A stretch of DNA of 64,000 nucleotides. Source: Amycolatopsis anabasis (GTDB lineage Bacteria; Actinomycetota; Actinomycetes; Mycobacteriales; Pseudonocardiaceae). The stretch lies in assembly GCF_009765355.1 (NCBI RefSeq), contig NZ_VTHK01000008.1:62001-126000 (forward strand), given 5' to 3'. Shown piece by piece: positions 57,162 through 64,000 of this stretch. Numbering within the stretch: position 1 is the stretch's first letter; each line of letters opens with the position of its first letter. The position numbers and the translations under genes were made by a program. The notes beneath the pieces are model-generated. The model was not told where the DNA came from, ran no database searches, and saw only the letters and a list, made by a program, of their open reading frames with translations.

Positions 57162-57545
57162 CTACTTGGCCAACTGGCTGACGCGCTGGAACGACACACC
57201 GAGTACCTCGCCCGCTTCACGCTGTGAGAGCCCTAGCGCGAGCAGTTCTTGCACCGCCGCTCGATTCTCGGCGGCAGCTTCCGCTTGCTTGCGTTGGGCT
57301 TGCTCGCGGAGGACCTCGGCGCGCGCCTGATGGTCCGTCACCGAACTCGGCAGGTGCACCTCGAGCTCGAGGTCGTACTCGTCGTTGCGAAGATCCTCCA
57401 TGATCTCGATGAGGTCACTCGCCATCATCTCGACGTCCTTGTAGCGGAGGGCTTGGGTCGATCGGTTGATCTCGCGGACGCGGATGAGCCAGAACTTCCC
57501 GTCTCGAGTGACTTCGGCGTGGTAAGTCTTCACTTCTTCCACCAT
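57162..57545 (-). CDS. HicB-like antitoxin with C-terminal HTH
   Basis: The 127-residue protein has an N-terminal HicB-type degenerate RNase H-like part (VKTYHAEVTRDGKFWLIRVREINRSTQALRYKDVEMMASDLIEIM). A charged helix (RAEVLREQAQRKQAEAAAENRA) and a helix-turn-helix (ALGLSQREAGEVLGVSFQRVSQL) follow. It would neutralise the upstream HicA-like toxin and bind the operator next to it. The start is the ATG at 57545; the first 16 bases overlap the toxin gene. Base composition is visibly less GC-rich than neighbours, suggesting transfer. Confidence 0.8.
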   Translation of the reverse strand: MVEEVKTYHAEVTRDGKFWLIRVREINRSTQALRYKDVEMMASDLIEIMEDLRNDEYDLELEVHLPSSVTDHQARAEVLREQAQRKQAEAAAENRAAVQELLALGLSQREAGEVLGVSFQRVSQLAK

Positions 57546-57745
57546 CCCTTCCCCAAGACCTCTTCGCACTCCTTGAAGATGTCCGCCGCGAAGATCTCGC
57601 CGAGTTCGTTGTGGCGCGGTATGGGTATCACCACGCCGTTCAGGGTGTAGACGGTGTGGTTGGCGCCTTCTCGGGCCAATACCCACTCGGCTTCGTGTTT
57701 CTTGGCCGCGGCGGCGATCTTCTTGATGACTTCGCGTCTCTTCAC
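57530..57745 (-). CDS. HicA-like mRNA interferase toxin
   Basis: The 71-residue dsRBD-fold toxin has an N-terminal helix MKRREVIKKIAAAAKKHEAEW, catalytic His30 in REGANHTVYTLNG, and VVIPIPRHNELGEIFAADIFKECEEVLG. These match the HicA pattern G(S/A)xHxxY..P.H..E, though it is at the divergent edge of the family. HicA cleaves mRNA when free of HicB. The start is the GTG at 57745, probably leaderless. Confidence 0.8.
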   Translation of the reverse strand: MKRREVIKKIAAAAKKHEAEWVLAREGANHTVYTLNGVVIPIPRHNELGEIFAADIFKECEEVLGKGWWKK

Positions 57746-57794
57746 AGGGTATGTCTAGGCAGGGGTAGACGCAACCGTCAATAGCGGTCTAGAC
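57746..57794 (-). promoter_or_regulatory. hicA promoter and GTCTA/TAGAC operators
   Basis: On the minus strand, TTGACG (57776-57781), an 18-base spacer and TAGACA (57752-57757) form a promoter that would start transcription at about the GTG of hicA. GTCTA..TAGAC (57753-57770) overlaps it, and the palindrome GTCTAGAC (57787-57794) lies just upstream. Both are likely HicB sites. Confidence 0.6.
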
Positions 57795-57899
57795 AGTTGC
57801 TTCGATGGTGTGACATGGCCCGGGTGGTGGCCGAATCGTCATCGGGCTTTGAGTAGTGCTACGCATCCGCGGCCGCGGTCCGCCGCCCATCCTGGGCGC

Positions 57900-59684
57900 A
57901 TGCCCGATCGAGAAGCGCTCGGCAGGCTTGCCGAGGAGATAGACGACCTTGGGCGCCGCCTCGCGCGGGTCGGCGCCGAGATACGGAACCTGGGGGACGC
58001 ACCGGAACCCGCACCGCGGCCGCAACCCGATCCCGCGTGGCAGCCGATGCCCCCGCCGCCGCCCGGGCCGCAGTGGATGCCGCCGCCCCCGCGGCAGTGG
58101 CAACCACCGCCGATGCCGCCGCCAGCGCCACCACGGCCGCCGCGCCGGTCGCTGGCCGAGGCGCTCGGGAGCGAAGGCGCGGGCAGCCGGTTGCTCGCCT
58201 GGGTCGGCGGCGCGGTCACCCTGCTCGGCGTGGTCCTGCTGCTCGTGCTGGCGATCCAGCGCGGCTGGCTTGGTCCGCTGCCGCGGGTGCTCCTCGGCGC
58301 CGCGCTCGGGCTCGGGCTGATCGGGACCGGAGCTTGGCTGCACCGCAATCCCGCCGGCCGGACCGGCGCGTTCGCGCTCGCCGCCACCGGGATCGCCGCG
58401 CTCTACCTGGACGCGATCGCGGCGACGACCCTGTACGAATTCCTGCCCGCGTTCGCCGGGCTCGCGGCCGGGCTCCTCGTCGCCGTCGGCGGGCTCGGCC
58501 TGGCCGCGCGCTGGGATTCCGCCTTGTTCGCCATCGCCGTGGTCGCCGGGTGCGCGGTGTGCGCGCCGGTGATCACCCGGGGCTTCACCCCGGAACTCGT
58601 GGCGTTCCTGCTGATGGTCCAGGTGGCCACGACCCCGGTGCAGCTGCGCCGGGACTGGACCGGGCTGGCCGTCGCCGCCGGGGTGCCGCCGCTGATGGCC
58701 TCGGTGTGCGGCACCGCGGTCACCGGCGAACCCGGCACCTGGGCGAACACGGCCGCCGCGCTCGCCGCCGGGGCGGTGGGCCTCGCCCTCGCCCTGATCG
58801 CCGCCCGCCGCCGCCCGGACGACGCGGCCGCGCTCGCCCTGCTCGCCGGGGCCGCGGCGCCCGCGCTGATCGCGGCCTGGCTCCTGCCGAAAACCCAGGC
58901 CGTGCCGGTTTCCGCCGGGGTGGCCGTGGCGCTGCTCGCCGTCTGGGCCACCCGGCGTTTCTGGCCCGGGCACGCGGGCGATCTGGCCGGGGCGGCCGGG
59001 CTGGTCGCGGCGCTGCAGGCGACCGTCCTCCAGTTCGACGGGACGGCTCGCGCGGCCGTGCTGCTCGGCGAGGCGTTGCTTCTCGTCCTGGTGGCGGCGT
59101 GGGCCCGCAACCGGGTCGCGTTGTCCGGGGCGCTCGGATTCGCCGTGCTCGGCGGGGTGCTCGCGCTGGCGCGGGACCTCCCGCCGGGGATGCTGCTGGT
59201 GTTCCGCTACCGCACCCCCGCCGCGCTCGCCGGGGCCGTCCTGGTGGCCGCGCTGATCCTGGCGGTCTCGATCGCGCTGCCGTGGGCCGCGTTCCGGCTC
59301 GAGGCGCTCCGCGCGCCCTCGGCGAACCTGCCGCCCTGGCTGATCGCCGGGGTCGCCGCGCTCTACGGGGCGGCCGGGGTCGTGCTGTCCGGGGCGCTGC
59401 TGGTGCTGCCCGGCCGGTCCGGGTTCCTGCTGGGGCACGCCGTGATCACGGTGTCCTGGACGGTCGCCGCGCTCGCGTTGCTGGTGCGCGGCATCGACGT
59501 GGTGGCCCTGCGGGTGATCGGCTTGGTGCTGGTCGGCGCGGCCGTGGTCAAACTGGTGCTGTTCGACCTCGCCGCGCTGGACGGGATGGCCCGGGTCTCC
59601 GCGTTCCTCGGCGCCGGGCTGATCCTGCTCGCCGCCGGGACCCGGTACGCGCGACTGGTCGCGAACCGGCGGGCGGGACACTGA
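57900..59684 (+). CDS. DUF2339-like polytopic membrane protein
   Basis: The 594-residue protein has a coiled head (MPDREALGRLAEEIDDLGRRLARVGAEIRNLG), a Pro/Met/Gln-rich segment (about 35-85) and about 14 hydrophobic segments. Arrangement and LAWVGGAVTLLGVVLLLVLAIQRGWLGPLPRVLLGAALG fit DUF2339, large membrane proteins of unknown role. LVGAAVVKLVLFDLAALDGMARVSAFLGAGLILLAAGTRYARL at the C-terminus is the most conserved part. The start is the ATG at 57900. Confidence 0.82.
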   Translation: MPDREALGRLAEEIDDLGRRLARVGAEIRNLGDAPEPAPRPQPDPAWQPMPPPPPGPQWMPPPPRQWQPPPMPPPAPPRPPRRSLAEALGSEGAGSRLLAWVGGAVTLLGVVLLLVLAIQRGWLGPLPRVLLGAALGLGLIGTGAWLHRNPAGRTGAFALAATGIAALYLDAIAATTLYEFLPAFAGLAAGLLVAVGGLGLAARWDSALFAIAVVAGCAVCAPVITRGFTPELVAFLLMVQVATTPVQLRRDWTGLAVAAGVPPLMASVCGTAVTGEPGTWANTAAALAAGAVGLALALIAARRRPDDAAALALLAGAAAPALIAAWLLPKTQAVPVSAGVAVALLAVWATRRFWPGHAGDLAGAAGLVAALQATVLQFDGTARAAVLLGEALLLVLVAAWARNRVALSGALGFAVLGGVLALARDLPPGMLLVFRYRTPAALAGAVLVAALILAVSIALPWAAFRLEALRAPSANLPPWLIAGVAALYGAAGVVLSGALLVLPGRSGFLLGHAVITVSWTVAALALLVRGIDVVALRVIGLVLVGAAVVKLVLFDLAALDGMARVSAFLGAGLILLAAGTRYARLVANRRAGH

Positions 59685-59703
59685 CCCGCCCGCCAGGCGA
59701 CAC

Positions 59704-60291
59704 TCAGTAGTCCACGTTCAGGCACGCCAGCCGCGCGCCCGCCATCCCGGCGTGGCCCGGGTCGGTGTGCGTGTGCGTTTCGTGGATGACGATCGACTTC
59801 GCGCGCCGTTCGCCGAACTGCCAGTCCACCTTGGAGTTGGCGTGCGCCCGGCCATGCGCGTTGGTGGTGAAGTCGAGCCAGATCTCGTTCCGCGGATTGG
59901 CGTAGGCCGGATCGACCGACGGGGACACCGGATCCTGGACGTTCTGGTAGTGCGGCCCGGCGTCGTTGCCGGTCGCGCCGCAGGCGTTCGTGTGCGCGTG
60001 GGCGCCGTATTCGCGGTTCGGCACCAGGCCCGCGACGGCGAACCAGGTGGTCGTGCCGAACCCGGACGAGGACACCGAGAGCACGTGGGCCTTCGAGTCC
60101 ACCGGGACGAGATCGGGCTGGTAGGTGACCGCGTTGGCGCCCGGTTCGAACTCGCCGAACTCGCCGTGCGCGGCGACGACCCGGAAGTTGTGGCCGCCGC
60201 CGGCTTCGGACGCGGCGGCCGCCGGTCCGGCGGCGGTGAGCGCCGTGGCGGCGACGAGGACGGTGGTCAGGACTCCCGCGACGATTCGCAT
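59704..60291 (-). CDS. Secreted Cu/Zn superoxide dismutase-like protein
   Basis: The 195-residue protein has a signal peptide (1-28, TAAGPAAAA). Its SodC-like beta barrel has the copper-ligand pair HAH (98-100), the bridging-type His114 and a later His170 in VIHETHTHTDPGHAG. Cys104 and Cys190 sit where the SodC disulfide is found. The catalytic Arg near the C-terminus may be the one in GARLACLNVDY. It should detoxify superoxide outside the membrane, though substitutions make activity uncertain. The start is the ATG at 60291; another ATG lies two codons upstream. Confidence 0.82.
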   Translation of the reverse strand: MRIVAGVLTTVLVAATALTAAGPAAAASEAGGGHNFRVVAAHGEFGEFEPGANAVTYQPDLVPVDSKAHVLSVSSSGFGTTTWFAVAGLVPNREYGAHAHTNACGATGNDAGPHYQNVQDPVSPSVDPAYANPRNEIWLDFTTNAHGRAHANSKVDWQFGERRAKSIVIHETHTHTDPGHAGMAGARLACLNVDY

Positions 60292-60417
60292 GATCATTCC
60301 TTAACCCGGCAACGACTGACGGGGCCATTATTCCCACTCGGACGTGTGATGTATTTCCGGTCCACCCAGTGGCATCACGAGCACCGGAAATGCCGAATCC
60401 GCTCGTAATGTGGGCCT

Positions 60418-61338
60418 GTGACTACAACCGTCGACGCGCCCGCGGACCGCACCTGGCTGGTGGCGGTCGCGGCCGCGCTCTGGGGGACCGACGGACTGCT
60501 GCGGCTGCCGCTGGCCGAAGCGTTGCCTGCGGGAACCGTGGTGTTCTGGGAACATTTGCTGGTGGTGCTCGTGCTCAGCCCGCTCATCCCGGCCGCGCTG
60601 CGCGCGCTTCGGCGCGGCACGCCCCGGGAGTGGTTCGCGGTGCTGGTGATCGGGGGCGGTTCCTCGGCACTGGCCACCGCGCTGTTCACCGCGGCCTTCC
60701 AAACCGGTGATCCGATCACCCCGCTGGTCCTGCAGAAACTGCAACCGCTGTTCGCCGTGCTCGCCGCCTTCGGAGTGCTCGGCGAACGCATCCGCGCCGG
60801 TTACGCCCTGTTCGCGGTGCCCGCGCTGATCGGGGCCTGGCTGCTCGCCTTCGCCGATCCGCTGCACATCCAGCTCTCCGCGGTGCGGGCGGCGCTGCTG
60901 GCCATCGGCGCGGCGGTGCTCTGGGCGGCCGGGACCGTGCTCGGGCGCCTGGTGTCCACCCGCCTGGCGCCGCGCGAGGTGACCGTGCTGCGGTTCACCG
61001 TCGGGCTGCCGGTGGCCGCGATCATCGTCGCGGCCCAGGGCAGCTCGTTCGCGGTCGGCTGGGGCAACGCGTTCGGCCTCGCCCTGCTGGCCTTCGTCCC
61101 GGGTTTGCTCGCGCTGAGCCTGTACTACGCGGGACTGCGGTCCACTCCGGCCGCCCGGGCCACCCTGGCCGAACTCGCGTTCCCGGCGACCGCTGCCCTG
61201 ATCGGAGTGTCCTTTCTGGACGCTCACCTGCGGGCGACCCAGTGGCTGGGGCTGGTGATCGTGGTGGTCGCGGTGACCGCGCTCGGCTGGCACGAGAAGG
61301 TCCGGCGGCGCCCGGTGGTGCTGGAGCCCGCGTTGTGA
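60418..61338 (+). CDS. EamA-family (DMT) transporter
   Basis: The 306-residue protein has ten membrane segments in two EamA repeats: WLVAVAAALWGTDGLLRLPLAEALPAGTVVFWEHLLVVL, VLQKLQPLFAVLAAFGVLGERI, AVLWAAGTVLGRLV and PAARATLAELAFPATAALIGVSFLDA. It exports or imports a small metabolite not inferable here. The start is the GTG at 60418. The stop overlaps the DUF6328 start (GTGA), so the pair is an operon. Confidence 0.9.
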   Translation: MTTTVDAPADRTWLVAVAAALWGTDGLLRLPLAEALPAGTVVFWEHLLVVLVLSPLIPAALRALRRGTPREWFAVLVIGGGSSALATALFTAAFQTGDPITPLVLQKLQPLFAVLAAFGVLGERIRAGYALFAVPALIGAWLLAFADPLHIQLSAVRAALLAIGAAVLWAAGTVLGRLVSTRLAPREVTVLRFTVGLPVAAIIVAAQGSSFAVGWGNAFGLALLAFVPGLLALSLYYAGLRSTPAARATLAELAFPATAALIGVSFLDAHLRATQWLGLVIVVVAVTALGWHEKVRRRPVVLEPAL

Positions 61339-61790
61339 CCGGCGAACCGGAGGAGACGGAGAACCAGCGGCTCACGCGCAACGTGAACGAGCTGCTCGGT
61401 GAGCTGCGGGTCGCGCAGGCCGGGGTGCAGATCCTGTTCGGCTTCCTGCTCACCGTCGTGTTCACCGACGCCTTCCGGCACGCCAGCGGGTTCGAGAAGG
61501 CCGTGCACCTGTGCGCGGTCCTGCTCGCGGTGCTGTCCACGGTCCTGCTGTCCGCACCCGCCGCGTGGCACCGGATCCTGTTCCGCCGCGGCGCCCGCGC
61601 GGAGATCCTCAACGCGGGCAACCGCTCGGTGATCGCCGGGCTGGTCTGCCTGGCCGGGGCGGTGACCCTGACCGTCGCGCTGATCGCCAAGGTGGTGTAC
61701 GGCCCGATCTCGATGGCCGTGGTGGGCGTGCTCGCCGGGGGCGCGTTCGCCGTGGTGTGGTTCGTCCTGCCGCGCCGCCTCGACCCCTAG
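61335..61790 (+). CDS. DUF6328 small membrane protein
   Basis: The 151-residue protein begins with an acidic head (VTGEPEETENQRLTRNVNELLGELRVAQAGVQILFGFLLTVVF) and has four membrane helices. HRILFRRGARAEILNAGNR lies in the middle loop. This matches the actinobacterial DUF6328 family of unknown function. It is coupled to the EamA gene by a four-base overlap. Its stop shares the bases CTAG with that of the convergent lysA. Confidence 0.85.
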   Translation: MTGEPEETENQRLTRNVNELLGELRVAQAGVQILFGFLLTVVFTDAFRHASGFEKAVHLCAVLLAVLSTVLLSAPAAWHRILFRRGARAEILNAGNRSVIAGLVCLAGAVTLTVALIAKVVYGPISMAVVGVLAGGAFAVVWFVLPRRLDP

Positions 61791-63136
61791 CGGCAGCCCA
61801 CCTCCCGCGCCAGCAGGTCGTCCTCGGTTTCGCGGCGGACCAGCAGGCTCGCGTGCCCGTCGCGGACGCCGACCAGCGGCGGGCGGCCGACGAGGTTGTA
61901 GTTCGACGCCAGCGAGTGGTGGTAGGCGCCGGTGCACGGCACCGCGAGCAAATCGCCCGCGCGCAGGTCGCCGGGCAGCGCGATGTCCTCGGCCAGGACG
62001 TCACCGGATTCGCAGTGCCGCCCCACCACCACCATCGGCTTCCGCGGCGCCGCCGAATACCGGCCGACCAGCCGGGCGGTGTACCGCGCGCCGTACAGCG
62101 CGGGCCGCGGGTTGTCGCTCATCCCGCCGTCCACCGCGACGAACGTCCGCCCGCCGCGTTTCACCGCGCACACCCGGTACACGGTGATCCCGGCCTGCCC
62201 GACGATCGACCGGCCCGGTTCGATCGTCAGGCGGGGCATCGGGAAATCGCGCGACGAGCATTCGAAACCGATCGCCACCCGCAACCGGCGCGCGTAGCCC
62301 TGCAGATCGAACGGCGCCTCGCCGGGCAGGTACCCGATCGCCTGCCCGCCGCCGAGGTCGAGCTGGCGCAGGGTGATCCCGTGGGTGTCCCGGATCCGCG
62401 CGAGTTCGGCGATCATCCGCCGGGCGGCCTCCTCGTATTTGTCCACTCGGGACACCTGGGAACCGATGTGGCAGTGCAGCCCGGCCAGGCGCAGGCTCGG
62501 CTGCGCGAGCACCGCGGCCACCGCGCGGTCGAGGTTGTCCGGCACGTCGCCGCGCAGCGAGAAGCCGAACTTCTGGCCCTCGGCGCCGGTGCTGATCTTG
62601 GCGTGGGTCCGGGCGTCCACATCGGGCGTGACCCGCAGCAGCACGTCCTGTCGGTGCGGCGCGAGCGCGCCGAGCTGCGCGATCTCGTCGAGCGAGTCGA
62701 GCACGATCCGCCCCACCCGGTAGCTCAGCGCGGCCTTCAGGTCCTCGGGCGTCTTCGCGTTGCCGTGCAACAGGATTCGCTCCGCGGGGAAGCCGATCGA
62801 CCGCGCCATCGCGATTTCGCCCGCGGAGCAGGTGTCCAGCGACAGCCCCTCCTCGGCGATCCAGCGCAGCACGGCGCCGGAGGACAGCGCCTTGCTCGCG
62901 AACGCCACCTCCGCCTCCGGCAGCGCCGCGGTGTAGGCGCGGGCGCGGGCGCGGACCGCGTTCTCGTCGATCAGGTACGCCGGGGTGCCGAACCGCGCGG
63001 CGAGCTGGCTGACCGGCGCGCCGGCGAAGATCAGCTCACCGTCGCGGCCCAGCCGCGTCCCCGGCGGCCAGGTGTCGTGCTCGAGGTGATCGGCTACTGA
63101 GCAGCCAAGGCTTGGCAGCAGCTCGGCGAGCGTCAC
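61787..63136 (-). CDS. lysA: Diaminopimelate decarboxylase
   Basis: This PLP enzyme makes L-lysine from meso-DAP. The 449-residue alanine-racemase-fold protein has the PLP lysine Lys82 (VAFASKALSS), GIRs such as LHCHIGSQV, GGGQAIGYLPGEAP (phosphate loop), EPGRSIVGQAGITVY, and the CESGDVLAED motif supplied by the partner subunit. The start is the GTG at 63136, after GGAGGTAAC. The N-terminal 45 residues are longer than in E. coli, as in mycobacteria. Confidence 0.95.
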   Translation of the reverse strand: MTLAELLPSLGCSVADHLEHDTWPPGTRLGRDGELIFAGAPVSQLAARFGTPAYLIDENAVRARARAYTAALPEAEVAFASKALSSGAVLRWIAEEGLSLDTCSAGEIAMARSIGFPAERILLHGNAKTPEDLKAALSYRVGRIVLDSLDEIAQLGALAPHRQDVLLRVTPDVDARTHAKISTGAEGQKFGFSLRGDVPDNLDRAVAAVLAQPSLRLAGLHCHIGSQVSRVDKYEEAARRMIAELARIRDTHGITLRQLDLGGGQAIGYLPGEAPFDLQGYARRLRVAIGFECSSRDFPMPRLTIEPGRSIVGQAGITVYRVCAVKRGGRTFVAVDGGMSDNPRPALYGARYTARLVGRYSAAPRKPMVVVGRHCESGDVLAEDIALPGDLRAGDLLAVPCTGAYHHSLASNYNLVGRPPLVGVRDGHASLLVRRETEDDLLAREVGCR

Positions 63137-63303
63137 TGTTACCTCCGTGCTTCGGATCGGTTTCCGACATCCGCAAGCACAGCGCCGCGACCGCGTGCTG
63201 GGCGGATCGCCTACGAGGTCCTGACGCGCTGGGTGGAGGCGTTGACGTGATGTTGACGCCCGGGTGGTGGTCACCACATTCGAGCGCCGGGCGTATTCGC
63301 AGG

Positions 63304-64000
63304 TCAGGCTGCCAGATTCCAGTCCCGGAGCAGGGCGGCGACCCGGGCGCGCCCGGGTTCGTCCAGGCGGCTGCTGGGCGGCCGGACCGCGGGCAGGCAG
63401 AGCCCGAGCTGCGCGAGGGCCTCCTTCACCACGCTCACGTTGTCCGCCGACGCCGCCGCGGCCCGCAGCTCCTCGAACCCGCGGATCCGCTCCCACACGC
63501 GCATCGCGCCGCCGAAGTTCCCGGACTCGAGCGCGCCGAACATCGCCAGCGAGGCCGCCGGGTCGACGTTCACCAGGCCGGAGGTGAACCCGGTCGCGCC
63601 GACCGCGAAATAGCCGGGGGCGGCCAGTTCGGCCAGGCCCGCGATCCAGGCGAACCGGGACAGCCCCGCGTCCCGGGCGACCGCGGCGAACCGCGCCGGA
63701 TCGGGCACCGCGTACTTGACCCCGATGACGTTCGGGCAGGCCGCGCCGAGTTCGGCCAGCCGGGCGCCGTCGACCGCCGGGTCGCGCAGGTACAGCACGA
63801 CGCCCAGTTCGGGCACCGCCGCGGCGATCGCCCGGTGGTAGTCGACCCAGCCTCGCGCGGAGATGTACGGGTGCGCCGGCTGGTGGACCATGATCATCTC
63901 GGCGCCGAGTTCGCGGGCGTGCCGCGCGGCGCGGACCGCGGTGTCCACGTCGTGGCCGACCCCGGCCAGCACGCTCGCCCCGGTCCCGGCCGCCCGCACC
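63304..64000 (-). CDS. DapA-family (dihydrodipicolinate synthase-like) aldolase, 5'-truncated
   Basis: About 231 C-terminal residues are present; the frame continues past the window edge, so the start is missing. It is a class I aldolase of the DHDPS/N-acetylneuraminate lyase family. The Schiff-base Lys lies in VIGVKYAVPDP (residue 95 of the visible part) and the Tyr in LGVVLYLRDP (residue 70). The following GLAELAAPGYFAVGATGFTSGLVNVDPA is typical. Sequence style is closer to keto-deoxy-sugar or 5-dehydro-4-deoxyglucarate dehydratases than to true DapA. So lysine synthesis with the adjacent lysA cannot be assumed. Confidence 0.85.
   Translation of the reverse strand, partial: VRAAGTGASVLAGVGHDVDTAVRAARHARELGAEMIMVHQPAHPYISARGWVDYHRAIAAAVPELGVVLYLRDPAVDGARLAELGAACPNVIGVKYAVPDPARFAAVARDAGLSRFAWIAGLAELAAPGYFAVGATGFTSGLVNVDPAASLAMFGALESGNFGGAMRVWERIRGFEELRAAAASADNVSVVKEALAQLGLCLPAVRPPSSRLDEPGRARVAALLRDWNLAA

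Overview
The window is very GC-rich actinobacterial chromosome. Mycothiol synthase (mshD), GlnR, an LmeA-like protein, an LCP ligase, XRE/DUF397 pairs, an RsiG/AmfC-type protein and many GTG starts, several of them apparently leaderless, point to Pseudonocardiaceae. Amycolatopsis is my best guess from protein style and from the dispersed palindromes; I ran no search. The core gene order purL - SCP-like - purF - purM - DUF3073 - ygfZ - aminodeoxychorismate lyase - nitrobindin - DUF1416 - rhodanese - thioredoxin - lmeA - glnR - mshD - pstB - phoU - LCP - dus matches, as I recall it, the Mycobacterium tuberculosis segment Rv0803-Rv0823c. The rest are insertions into that ancient backbone.

Layout. 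0-8.5 kb: 3' end of purL, a repeat-rich purL terminator, a pentapeptide-repeat membrane protein, a divergent GNAT / XRE-cupin pair sharing a symmetric promoter, a Tyr/Gly/Gln/Pro-rich membrane protein with a duplicated domain, two tandem GH25 muramidases and an orphan type VII secretion-associated protein. 8.5-15.5 kb: SCP-like protein, a PF04672-type methyltransferase, an XRE-DUF397 regulatory pair, purF, purM, lysoplasmalogenase, ArfB. 15.5-22.7 kb: a large membrane protein, a SigE-family sigma factor with a putative anti-sigma partner, GNAT, a second XRE-DUF397 pair, VanZ-like protein, Gfo/Idh/MocA oxidoreductase.

22.7-29.3 kb is the most interesting region. A cobalamin riboswitch heads six overlapping or abutting genes: a secreted transcobalamin-C-terminal-like (DUF4430) protein, an alpha/alpha-barrel repeat protein with a C-terminal membrane anchor, a second anchored DUF4430 protein, and a complete ECF importer (T subunit, fused A-A' ATPase, S subunit). 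The two folds that make up animal intrinsic factor and transcobalamin are here encoded by separate genes in a B12-regulated uptake operon. This looks like a split extracellular B12-capture system feeding an ECF transporter.

29.3-45.8 kb: alpha/beta hydrolase, 3-hydroxyacyl-CoA dehydrogenase, DUF3073, asparaginase, an RsiG-like c-di-GMP-binding anti-sigma factor, YgfZ, aminodeoxychorismate lyase, PxpB/PxpC oxoprolinase subunits without PxpA, nitrobindin, MFS exporter, and a sulfur operon (DUF4395, rhodanese, DUF1416) preceded by a Cys-containing leaderless leader peptide; then thioredoxin, LmeA, GlnR and MshD. 45.8-57.1 kb: a PHO box, pstSCAB, an EamA exporter, phoU, LCP ligase, GGDEF protein, lipoprotein and tRNA-dihydrouridine synthase. 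Two copies of an approximately 115-bp element flank the pst block. 57.1-64 kb: an AT-richer HicA/HicB-like toxin-antitoxin module, DUF2339 protein, SodC-like protein, EamA transporter, DUF6328 protein, lysA and a truncated DapA-family gene.

I see no tRNA, rRNA, CRISPR array, insertion sequence or phage gene. The only intergenic stretch over 300 bases besides the riboswitch leader is 45788-46413, which holds a palindrome, one copy of the 115-bp element and the PHO box.
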